A stretch of DNA of 64,000 bases, taken from Antennarius striatus. Its lineage: Eukaryota; Chordata; Actinopteri; Lophiiformes; Antennariidae. Of this stretch, positions 39,761-50,728 are shown piece by piece. A program made the position numbers and the translations under genes. The stretch is taken from assembly GCF_040054535.1 (NCBI RefSeq), contig NC_090784.1, positions 16,184,001-16,248,000 on the forward strand, read 5' to 3'. Below the pieces are notes generated by a model. That model worked only from the letters and a program-made list of their open reading frames with translations. It was not told where the DNA came from and searched no databases. Each line of letters starts with the position of its first letter. The first letter of the stretch is position 1.

Positions 39761-40964
39761 TGGATAGGTGAATAGACAGACAGACAGACAGATATATGAA
39801 CAGACAGACAGACTAATACTGCAGAGACACTTTCATACCAGACTGTGAACGCATTCACAACAGTAAATGAAATACAAACAACCAATCAATGAAATAAAAA
39901 ACAATAACCAGAGTTTAAATGTAATGTAGTGATTTCTCTCCATGAAGTATATTTTTCTTTCTAGCATGCAAACACCTTTCACATCTGCTTTCCCTCCCTC
40001 TGCCTCCCTCCCCTCTGATTTTTCTCAGCTGAGTTTTCCGTCACATCTGTTATTGACATGAACACCATAAAATCTGATGACTGTCCTTTGTTAAAGGTCT
40101 AATCCAATTATGAATTACAGAAAGAAAACTCTTTATTCAATGTTATATATTATACATTATTAAACATCAGTTACAATAGCCACAAGTTAAGACCATGCAC
40201 AGCTTTGTATCATTCAAAATGATAAGTACCTTTTAAAACACATCATGCAGGTTACAATTATGGTAAACTATATTTTTAATAGATATGTCAGATGTCAATT
40301 GGAATTAAATAAAAAAACATTGAACAATGGAAAAATAATTCAATTTATAAGCCCAATATGTCTCAGAAAAAATGTTCAAAGAAAGTCTTGTATCTCAAAA
40401 ACAAACATTTTCATTGATAGTTTTCTGAAAACAAGCTGAAGTGCATTATGGTAGTAAAGAAAATGCTCACGCATTCACAACATACATCATAATCTCCGCT
40501 TTGCTGATATTGCATAGTATTATAGTGGTGGACAAACCATGCTGTTGACTGAATGAAACATTCCTCTTTGTCTTACAAGTATTTCATTTGAATGAATTAC
40601 ATTTGAAAATGAATGACCATAATGCCTACCTGTTCTAGAAATTCCATTTTATCTGTTTATCATGGTCAAACCATGATTAGTGCGTTACCTTGTTACAACA
40701 GCAATTAGCAACAATAGACATGAACATGAAAGTTTAGAAAAAGTTTTCAATTCCATAATTCTTGATTGTCTCACAAAAAAGGGACTCAAAGCATTAATAC
40801 GAAGTGCTATCATTTGATTAGTACTTTTCTTTCATTTACATGCTATAGATCAATAGTCTTTGGTATCGACTATGGTGCTAATTAAGCATTCATACACAGA
40901 TTTTTTTTTCACACTTGTGCAGGCTCTCACAGTTTTTTCCTTACAGCTGCTGACACTAACACGA
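35931..40964. other. Intergenic DNA between khdc4 promoter side and the GPCR gene
   Basis: Open frames (for example 36125-36349, 37313-37573, 38034-38378) show no domain, no codon conservation cue and no consistent splice context. One imperfect microsatellite is present (39690-39814). Nothing else recognised. Confidence 0.5.
39690..39814. repeat. (ACAG)n microsatellite, interrupted
   Basis: Long perfect runs of ACAG/CAGA separated by ATGGATAGGTGAAT-like and ATATATGA interruptions, so an old, decaying array. Confidence 0.93.
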
Positions 40965-42089
40965 CTACAGTGGACTGCTCTTGCGGCAAAGCTGTTTTGC
41001 TGATGTCAATGTTTGCCGGTTGCGTCTTTGTTTTCCAGTTAATAGCGTGTAAAAGAAAGGATTTACACAGGAGTTTCCATAAGTCAGTCCAGTGAGAATA
41101 CGATTGACCGTTACCTGCGTCCCTACCGGTACTGTCCTCAGAATGTCTGGCTGGTAGAGTGGCAGCAGCTGCCAGATCCAGAATGGGAGGAAGCAGGCCC
41201 AGAATGTCAGGACAATACCGAGGATGAGGAGCAAGACCTTGGGTTTCGGTGCACGTGGAGTACAAGCACTGCTGCTCCCATTTGCCCATGCTGGTCTGGT
41301 CTGGGACACCCAGTAAAGCCGACCTAGTGTAGCGTACAGGGCTCCAATGGCCAGTCCAGGACCAAGAATGCTGGTGCAGAACAGCACACTCAAGTAGGCT
41401 TTGGAGCTCTGCTCATCCCAAGCTGGGACACACAGCTGGCCCTCCTTGTTCTCCCCATCCTCCAGGTGCAATGTGATCATCATTGGCAGACTAAGGGCCA
41501 CGGCGAGCCCCCAGGCCAGGCCTACACGGAGCAGGCCAGAGGAGTTAGAGGAGGAGGTGTGCAGAGGATGGGCCACAGCCCTGTAACGATCCAGACTCAT
41601 GGCGGTCAGAGTGAAAATGGAGGCATGCATGGTGAGGAGGTCGAGGCTCAAAAGGAGGCGGCAGCCCAGCTCACCGAAGGCCCAACCAGACGCCAGGCTG
41701 TCGTAAACAATGAAGGGAGCGGTAAAAAGGTAAAGCAGATCAGCAAGAGCAAGGCTCAGCACCTGGAGGTGAAGAGAGGAGGAAGGTGAGGAAGTGGGGG
41801 AGGAGGAAGGGGAGGAGGAGTTGGCAAGGCAGGATGGCACAGGTATTCTCACTGGGCAGCAAACTGGTCCTGTTCTGTGTCTTCTCCTTCTTCTCCTTCG
41901 TCTTAAGAGGAGGCCCAGAGTGTACAGGTTTCCTGTGATGCCCAGCAAGGAGAGGAGAGAAAGGAGGCAACAGAAGAGAGCTGTGGATACCAGGCTTGGA
42001 GAGGGAGAGATAGAAGGAGAGGAGGAGGGCATAGAGATGTTCGGGAAGGTGTAGGGGGAAGGTGGAGGTAAAGATCCTGAGAGATCCAT
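40965..42089 (-). CDS. Urotensin-II-receptor-like class A GPCR, single exon
   Basis: A seven-helix G-protein-coupled receptor of 374 residues, read without introns as in mammalian UTS2R. The start is the ATG at 42089; Asn17 (NIS) is a possible N-glycosylation site. Features: GNLYTLG in TM1 (about 53-59), LALADLLYLFTAPFIV in TM2 (about 113-128), Cys143 and Cys220 for the ECL1-ECL2 disulphide, LTMHASIFTLTAMSLDRY with DRY at 167-169, LCVPAW in ECL2, FWACFLPFWIWQLL in TM6 (about 296-309) and YGNSCVNPFFY in TM7 (NPxxY at 343-347). The TM3, TM6 and TM7 strings are characteristic of urotensin II receptors, which couple to Gq/calcium. Fish carry several UTS2R paralogues and I cannot tell which this is, so no symbol is given. 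Odd: loop 1 has eight consecutive Arg and a long Ser/Pro insert. A decayed fragment is unlikely, as the frame is intact. Confidence 0.92.
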   Translation of the reverse strand: MDLSGSLPPPSPYTFPNISMPSSSPSISPSPSLVSTALFCCLLSLLSLLGITGNLYTLGLLLRRRRRRRRHRTGPVCCPVRIPVPSCLANSSSPSSSPTSSPSSSLHLQVLSLALADLLYLFTAPFIVYDSLASGWAFGELGCRLLLSLDLLTMHASIFTLTAMSLDRYRAVAHPLHTSSSNSSGLLRVGLAWGLAVALSLPMMITLHLEDGENKEGQLCVPAWDEQSSKAYLSVLFCTSILGPGLAIGALYATLGRLYWVSQTRPAWANGSSSACTPRAPKPKVLLLILGIVLTFWACFLPFWIWQLLPLYQPDILRTVPVGTQVTVNRILTGLTYGNSCVNPFFYTLLTGKQRRNRQTLTSAKQLCRKSSPL

Positions 42090-43352
42090 AATGTTTAATA
42101 CTAAAAAGGATTTTAAAGTTGCAGAGAATACAGCACATGAATGTTAGGCTGTCTATTTCGGGTTTAAGCATAAGAAGCCTAGACATAGTGGGGGGGTCGG
42201 GGTGGGGGTTGGATTGGGAGGGAAAAAAGACACAGGAGGAGAAGAGAACAGAAATATATTTTGTTATTTTTCATCAGAACTTAGTTACATTCTCTTGTTT
42301 CTGTCGGTTTTGTTTATTTGATACACAAGTTAAGGATGATAAATCTAAAACTGATTTGACCTCTGCAGTGATTTATGTGAATTTAAAAGTTAAATTAAAA
42401 AAAAAAGTCATATAAACATGTAATAGAAATTATCATGTAAGCACAACCAGGGTGATCTGGGTGTTAGCAGAACACTCTGGGTGGCATTTACATTTTGCAG
42501 GTTTATAGTTCCACATGGAGCCGGATGACATTCTCATGGTTTTAGTAAAATAATTGGATTTTCAGAGTAGGAGTATCCAACTGTAAATCAGACTGAAACC
42601 TCCAAATGTCTACTCATTCTTGAGGTCAGCAGTCAGACAATCATTAGGCTAAGTGGAGGAATGTATATAGATTTTTTTATACATGACTAACATGACTCAA
42701 GCTTTGTCCCGCATTGACCAGTATTTACTATCCAGTTTTCTGCACTTGTGATTTTTCTCAATGCAGAAATATATGCACACAGTCCGATAAGGTAGACAGA
42801 GTGACAACCGAGGTTGTTATTAGTGGTATTCAGGATTACTTTAAATGAGAAATTTAGGTTTTGATAACTGAAATATACTACCCTGGAATATTTGGCGATC
42901 ATTTGCTTTTCATGAGATTAGTTTGTTAGCTGTAAGCGGAATATTTTTCATCCTGGATGATTTGCTGGAGAAATCTAATCTTTAGCGACATCAAAGCAGA
43001 GGTAGGGCGCCTGACAGCAAAGTCCTGTGTGACAAATGGTGACCCAGGCTACACTGAGGTTAAGAGCTACTGTTGAACTATGGAGGGGCAGTCAAACTCC
43101 TGCCGAGCTGCGTACCTCCGTTACCGGCTCCCTTTAAATAACAGCTGTGACAGGATCTTTCTTATACCAGGAAATCTTTTTTCAATATATATACTAAATT
43201 TACCACATCTCTAACAATATTTTCTTACATTATTTCTTGTATTACTTTGATCAGAATGTACACATGTTTTCTATTTTCACCTTGTTTTATAAATAAGTGA
43301 TATAATTCATTCAGCATTTGACTTTGGACAGACCGCACAGTTATATTAATTA

Positions 43353-43408
43353 AAACACACAATTATTTTAATTAAAACAGTTCTATTAATTAAAATAATT
43401 GTGTGTTT
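43353..43408. repeat. Perfect 23-bp inverted repeat beside a CA array
   Basis: Arms at 43353-43375 and 43386-43408 are exact reverse complements around a 10-base loop; the arm begins AAACACACAATTATTTTAAT. The motif CAGTT(A/C)TATTAATTAAAA is also directly repeated across the structure. It ends 18 bases before the 43427 microsatellite. The AT-rich composition favours cruciform extrusion. Confidence 0.9.
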
Positions 43409-43421
43409 CCACCATTTAAAA

Positions 43422-43426
<5 letters not shown>

Positions 43427-43518
<92 letters not shown>

Positions 43519-43587
43519 GTATGTATGTATATATATGAATGTATATATATACTGTATGTATATATATACACACATATATATATACTG

Positions 43588-43626
<39 letters not shown>

Positions 43627-43627
43627 T
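43427..43627. repeat. Compound (CA)n-(TA/TG)n-(CA)n microsatellite
   Basis: A CA run of about 87 bp is followed by mixed ATGT/TATA repeats with two TATACTGTAT inserts, then a second CA run (about 43591-43619) and ATATAT. Confidence 0.96.
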
Positions 43628-46600
43628 GACATTATATTTAGTGTATAATTACAGTACATCATACAAATGACATTCTCATTGATCTAAACTCACAGTCTAC
43701 TTTAATCAAACAATAACTTATCAGATTCATTCTTCTTAAACTTACCTTAAACCAGTTTAATCCACAACACTTTAAAATAGTATTCCATGGATTTGTTTGG
43801 TGGAAAATCGCATTTCCCATTTTGACACATTATTCTGGATTTACCGGTCCACAATATGCTTTATTAATCTTCAACAGGATAGGACAGAGGACGGAGTATT
43901 TGTGGTGACTCTCTACCCCCAAACTTTGCGATCTGATCTGAGCTGCCTGTCCTGCAGCTCTCGTCTCCTCTGCTTCGTCTTTGATGAGTCTGACTCTAGA
44001 GGGGTGTGGGAGTGGAAAAGGGGGTGGGATGAACGTGGGGGTTTATCTAGTGTAGAACTTAATGTTAATATATTGCGTTGGGTTGAATTGGGGTCTGGAA
44101 CTGAAGTTTTCATTTATAAAGCAGAAAAGAAACAGAGTATGACAGTGACTCATAGGAAAAGACTCCTCAGAAATGTTCTGCAGTTATAACAGGAAAGATA
44201 ACTTTTCCGTATGCACATGAAATGATTTTTGATTTTTTTCCCCTTTTGCTGTTGTGAAAATATTTCTCATGACAAATCTTTCATTTTATTATAATTCCCG
44301 TTAACTTGCTTTGTGTCATGTCTAAGGGAGAATTCTGGGCAACCCTGCTGTGCTTAGCTGTGCTGAGTAGCTGTTTAAGAATTTATGCAAATAGTGCTGT
44401 GTCATAAATTCTTATATTTAATAGCAACATTTAGTGTAAGTTTGATTATGGATTGATGACTGTCCGGTTTGAATGCCTTTAGTCCAGGCATAAATCTCAT
44501 AGGGAACTTGCTGAGAAGCCTTTCCATGGAAGTCTAGAATCTGACCATAAATGGTATCATAACAACATATTTTGGCAAATCATAGGGTGCCATATAAGTC
44601 ACAGATAGAGCCACTACATTTAGTTTTGAAAGGTAACAATTTATGGTGATAGATTTATTAAACCTGCATTCATTCAATAATTATAATAATAATAATAATA
44701 ATGTACTTTGAAGCATACTTTATCTAGTATTTATTTAAATAAGAGCAATAATGGAGAGGATAAATTGTAAAATACATAATTAAATAAAAATCTTTGTGGT
44801 TTTCTTATTTTTATGGCCGACCTCTATTCAGTCTTGGTTCAATAAAGAAGAGTTTACTTCTACATTACAAATAGCTCAAAAACAAAGCAGTCCACATACA
44901 TAATATTTAATGGAAATAAATGATCATATACAAGTATTACCATGACCACAAAGGCTAAAACTTGTAGGATCCCATCAGGGGAGGAATTTGTGGCTCGTTT
45001 TTTCTTTCTTTTTTCAAATTTTGGATTTTCCTTTTGTACAATGTTTTTCTTCAATTTTTAATAACCTCAGTGCAGTATATACATATATACATTGGATCTT
45101 CCAACCAAAAAGTCGTAGGGTTCATCCTTAATAACAGGAACGGCTCAGTCAAACCACAATACCTCTTTTTAGTGGATCTTTTTGTCAATATTTCATTTTC
45201 TGCTTGATATCAGAAAAAAATGTGAACATAACACGTAAAACTTATTTTCTGGGAAGATTAAATTTGACTGTGAAGAATTTAGATTCTCTGTGGGGGGAGA
45301 GAGACAGACATCGTGAACCAGTGTATCATTTGAACTCTTTTTTTATGCAATGTAATACCTAATCCACTTTAACTCTGACCCTGTGTTAAACTCTAATCGA
45401 CTCATGTTCAAACACAAGGAGCCTCACACCCCCACAAAGGATTCATATGATGACTTGGTGTGTAAATTGTAGAAGAAATTAATTATCCAGACACTTGCCT
45501 ATATCAACATTTGTCCATGTCAGGAAAAAAAGTTTAACTGGGAGATGTAATAAGTGTCTGGACTTAAGGCTCTGACAGCATCACAGAATAAACGTGCCTT
45601 TCAGCAGATATCAAAAGCAACTTACAGTTGCCTGTTATCCACTCAGTTGTTTTTGGCTTGGCTCTTGTATAACTCACAGCTGTGGTTTGCTCGCTTCAAG
45701 AGGCTGAACAACTTGGAAATGATTTAGTTGTGGCTAGCCAGTAAAATGTGTAGGCTGTACGCCTCATGCTGGTGGTGGGGAGTCAGCGTTGGCTGCTTCA
45801 TACATATGTCGGCATACATAAGATGGACATAGACAGGCAGTAAAGACGAGAGAAGGATGGGTGGAAGGGGGGACATACCTATCCCCACGGGGTGTGAGGA
45901 ATTTGAACAAATACCTGGCACAGGCATGCCAAAATAGGAGGGGGGGTGCCTCATGGAGGCATGAGAAGCACAGGCTCCCTGACACAAGGAGAGGGACAGG
46001 TAATACCTTAATAGATGGAAATGGAGAAGGAGGTCTGAATGCCAAGGGTGCAATATAGTGTTCTAATATCAGACGCTCTCTGGGACTTAATTTTATGTTA
46101 AGGTGGAAAAACAAGGAGCAGAAAAGGTTATAATCTGCAATACATATGGAAACAGATATTTCCCAACTTTAACATGTAAACATGGAAAATGGGAGTGGAG
46201 GGAAAGAACGGTGAAAGTATGAGTCCTGTGCCGTTTATTTGTCTTTGTCAGAGCTCATCAATCCCAGTCTGTGCAGACTCATTGTATAATTTTTAATTAC
46301 ATTTACCTGAGCTATGGGCTTTGTTCTGAAGCACTGACCTGCAGTCCATCCTTTATTAATTAGTCTGTATCTTGAGTGTGAATAAAGACAGTTTGAAGGT
46401 GAAAGGATATAAATATTCAAATAGTACTCATTCACTCTTCTGTGCTGACTGTTGATACGAGTGGGGACTTGATCAATATTTCTACCTGTAAACAATTTAA
46501 GCTAGATTTATTAACAAAAAGAGAAATGGCAGTGTATTTATAATATAATGGTTTTCAACTTTATTATTAAACTTTAACTTTATTATTATAAAATCTGTAT

Positions 46601-46888
46601 TAAATGTTGTGTCTCTTTTTTTTTGCAATTAGGTTTGTGATTATGGCTGATGATCTGATTGTGTACAGAGACCATATTGAACTGTGTCTTCAAGTGCAAT
46701 CTTTCTGTCCAGTCATTTTTAAACACCCAACTACATAAATGACATATTAGTTTATTATATTTTGTAATTTAACAGAATAACTTATATATTTGTTTGCTAA
46801 CATATGTAATTCTTTGATTGGACATTATTGTTTTTACTAACAATGAATCTTCTTTTAATTTCCTGAATTGATCAATTAGTTTTTATGC

Positions 46889-47044
46889 ATGTATGTATGT
46901 ATGTATGTATGTATGTATGTATGTATGTATGTATGTATGTATGTATGTATGTATGTATGTATGTATGTATGTATGTATGTATGTGTGTATGTATGTGTGT
47001 ATGTATGTATGTGTGTATGTGTGTATGTATGTATGTGTGAATGT
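46889..47044. repeat. (ATGT)n tetranucleotide microsatellite, about 155 bp
   Basis: A perfect ATGT array to about 46983, then ATGT mixed with GTGT. Every frame stays open, giving spurious Met-Tyr-Val-Cys repeats. Confidence 0.97.
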
Positions 47045-50000
47045 ATTTTTTTTTACCACAGAACTTCATGAAGTACCAAGTGATATATTGCTTGCTTTAT
47101 TCAACCAGCGCCTGAGAATACATGGATTAGTTGACCAAAGTACCAAGAAATGATGTATTTTGTGATAGCATGACTAATGAGAAATAATTTGTTAAATTCT
47201 TTAAATTACTTAATTTACATTAGCATTACTTCAATACTTTATTGCATTAAGTGTTAAAGGGAAAGGGAATCCTTCAGGATATGTTCGGATTCAAAGTCCA
47301 CCCGTATTAGACCTTGGCGGCGTCTGTGTATGGATTACATCGGCGTTTATCCTTATCCATTGATCCATTTTTCTAATTGAGTTTATGTCATATAGAAATG
47401 TTCCACATATTCTACTCTCCGACATCTGCACGTCAAGTTTTTGGACGTTATGGGACCGATCAGAGCCAAAGATGTCTTTGTGCTACTGGGAGTTCATGAG
47501 AGGTTGAGCATGTAAAAACAAAACGGAGCTTGAGATCACACTCCCACTCCCTTGATAAAACACTCTTTATTATTCTGTATATTTTCACCAGCCCCAGCTG
47601 AAGGGGCTGTAACATGTCCTATCTGTAGGTAGTCACAGTATGACGAACACCCACCACGTAAACATTATCAGCTTCCTAACCTTTTCCTGGCAGTCCTTGC
47701 TTTCTTCATTCATTTCATTAATTAGCTGACCCATCTGAGCAAACTGACAAATTGCCTGCCTTGTTGTCCGTCTTCAGTCTCGTTGTCTTGATTAAATGGG
47801 CGGACGTTTTATGTTTGACGAATGGTTGCAGACTGATTCACAGCTTGTGATGAGTTACTGTCTCCCCCACCCCTGTTTGCCTGTTACAGTTACACATCAA
47901 ATTTTGCCTGTTTTCTCAATACCAAGAGAAATGCTTCTCCTGCGTCACTTCATCCTGTTTGTTGACACACTGCTTTTTTCCCCCTAAGTGTGTCTTGAAC
48001 TCTATTTAAATACTTGAAATTTTGAATGCAAGTTTAATAAGATCTGATTTTGTTAAATAATAAGCTCAAATGATAAATTTAGCTTTTTTTAAATTATGGA
48101 TCATTTTGATGTAATGCAGTTTTTTCTGGATTTGTTTAAAGCAGTAATGACAAATACTCCCAATGGTCAGCATCTCAAATGTAAACTTTTCATTTTGTGT
48201 GATTGTAAGGATGTGTTTAGAAGGTGTACCCAAGTTGGATGGTCTGACACCCCCCAAAGGCAGCTGTTCCTGTGCCCCTCTAAGGCTTCTCTCCCGCTTT
48301 TCTATGTATAGGTAGGATTTTCCGCTGAAATATTGTGAAATGTAAGTTATTAATCTTTAATTTAGACTCTTAAAGAATGAATTAGGCTAACTGAAAAAAA
48401 ATATTTTCATGAAGCTGGAAATATAATAGTCCTGGAAGATAACAATGGATCTTGCTTTAGTGGACCTTTGTTCTTACACTGATTCAGCCATATTGTGGGC
48501 CTGAGAGGATGTGTGTACCCTTTATGTGAAATGCAGGGGATCTTTTTCTCTATGTTAGCCATTGAAGTCTGCAAAGAGGAAACACCAAAAATTGAACCAG
48601 TATGTGCTTACCCCTGAATTCACGGAGCATTAGACTTGGACCTCGGGTGACCATGACAAAATGTGGAGCCTGTTGCAAGACAGTGAACATTTGTTTACAG
48701 CTCCATCTGCGGAGAACAGCTTTTTACAGGCCAATATGGAATGCTATCATAGCAGCAAGCATCTGGTTAGCCAGCAAACAAATCCGCAGTTGACTGATGC
48801 TTTTCCTTGTTATTTACAATGAACAAATTCAAAAAATAATTACAAATTAGACAGTAAAATTACTTAAATCACATTCATTTCAAAGTAATAATTAATATTT
48901 AAGTCAATGTTACTTGTGCATCAATATCCTTTCAATATAAATCTTTTTAACTATATGTGGTCATGAATCTTGGCTTGTCTTTTTAGCATCTGCCAGATCG
49001 TAAAAAACCTTGAGGTGTAAAGTCGTAGCCTTTCAGTGTCTGGACAGCTGCTGATTTCAGATCTTGGTGTGTAATTAAACCCAGAAACCAGGTGTTTAGC
49101 CCCTGGTATATCTGCATCTTATCTAATTAGATAACCACTACCTTGGTTTTAAACTTTCAAGTCCTAAATTGTGGCCTTGCTCTTAAATTGCTGACCCTTT
49201 GTTGAATTCCAAAAATTGTTTCAACCTGCCCACTGGTGGTTGACAGTAGGTACTGCAGGTCCACACGCAGCCCCTCGGTGAGGACGCACACTATCTGCCA
49301 GCCTGCCGCAGATATATGATTTGATGTTTCCAAATCACTGGTGCACATTAAAAGATTACTTGTAAATACCACTCTGTGAATCTATTAAAGCCTAAGAGTG
49401 GAAATGTTGACTCACTGTTGAGCAATTGAAAATGAGCACTGCTGGTGATTTTATGCTTCATTTCTACTCAAATATGTAAAAAAGAAAGTTTCATCCCAGA
49501 TGTACATATTTGTCTTTGTGTATTTTAAACCACAAAGGGCTGCAAAGCTGAGTGCTGGGGTAGCTACTTTGAAAGAATATCTTTGTAAGCTGTCATTTAT
49601 TTTTCCCATATTGATGAAGGACATGTGACACAAAAGATGAAATGAGGAGAGAGATGATGGTTTTTGTAATGTTAACAAGGATAGCAATAAAGCAGCTAAC
49701 ATGTCAATGAAACTTCACTTAACAGACAACCTCAACAAACATGTTCAACATCTTTTTCTTCTTCTTGTAAATTGTAAAATATTTGAATGTGATTAAAGTG
49801 TTTTTGCAAAAATCAAAAAATCTTCTTCTTCTACTTCTTCTCCTCACCCCATCTGTCAATTACAATTATTATTATTTTATTTTTTTAACCATTAACACAG
49901 TTTAATAGAAGGCTTCATAGAGTTGCAGATGAATGTAAAACTGGTTATCATTCTATAAACACAGTAAAATGTTATGATGCCTAATATCCAAATGTTTATA

Positions 50001-50514
50001 TATTTTTGTAGTTGGATGCAATTGATCGTTGTGCCTTTAGCATGATGTTTTCAATATGGTCCTTATTTCCATATAATGAATAAAAGAATGGATGACGTCA
50101 TCTACTCCAATTGCACTTGTACTGAGATTACTGGTAACACACACACAAACACGCACACACATGCGCGCACGTGCACATCGACTCGCCCGTAATCTGTCCA
50201 CTACTCTCTCTCTCTCGATTTTTATTCTGGTCTTCACTTCATTAATTTAAATCCACATTCAAATTGAAATGGCTTTAGTTTGCATGACTTCATGGACAAA
50301 AGATGTGTGGTCTGTACGATTTGCCTCTTAGACAAAAGCAAACGAGAAGGATCTCTTTAGGCTATAATCAGCCACAAGCAGATGTTTAAAAACTACGTTA
50401 CAGTAAATGATATAGTCTGATAAACAGTCATTTAAACAATTTAAAACAGTTATCTGTATACATTCGATAAACCATGTCTAACAATAATCTAAAACAGTAA
50501 TATAGCATCGATTA

Positions 50515-50728
50515 ATCAGAACGCGCGTCATGGCAAGGTCACTCTGGCAGTCGCGCGCCTTGGGCGCGCTCAGCTACCATCTGAGGGCTCGCGGCAAGTT
50601 CACAGGAAATGTAGCACAGAGCGGCTCGCGCGCGGTCTCCAGCGGAGTGTTTTCAAACTAAACAAACGAGAAACTCGTCAGAAGAAGGACGTTCCTGTAA
50701 AAACTACGTCATAAATTATAAAGCGAGG
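50515..50728 (+). promoter_or_regulatory. kcnj14: CpG-rich candidate promoter and untranslated first exon of kcnj14
   Basis: A sharp CpG cluster (GCGCGCCTTGGGCGCGC, GGCTCGCGCGCGG) stands out from AT-rich surroundings. It ends in a strong donor, AAGCGAG|GGTAAGTG, with the GT at 50729-50730. A CRE-like TACGTCA lies near 50706. It is the only such block upstream of kcnj14 on that strand, 7.3 kb before the start codon. A non-coding first exon is the simplest reading. It could also belong to an unrecognised non-coding RNA. Confidence 0.45.

Larger units (their letters stand above)
42090..50514. other. Intergenic DNA with microsatellites, no gene recognised
   Basis: Besides the palindrome at 43353-43408, the compound array at 43427-43627 and the ATGT array at 46889-47044, the stretch is AT-rich and non-coding. 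Open frames at 43797-44189 and 45724-46114 have no family resemblance. A short (AAT)n run occurs near 44684 and a CTT-rich run near 49822. Confidence 0.5.

Noticed and set aside
41740-42186. 148-residue open frame overlapping the GPCR start on the same strand
   Set aside because: It is a shifted frame over the Ser/Pro-rich 5' part of the receptor; the receptor frame carries all family motifs.
45724-46114. Overlapping open frames of 109 and 116 residues on the - strand
   Set aside because: Both frames are open by composition, with no domain or splice signals.
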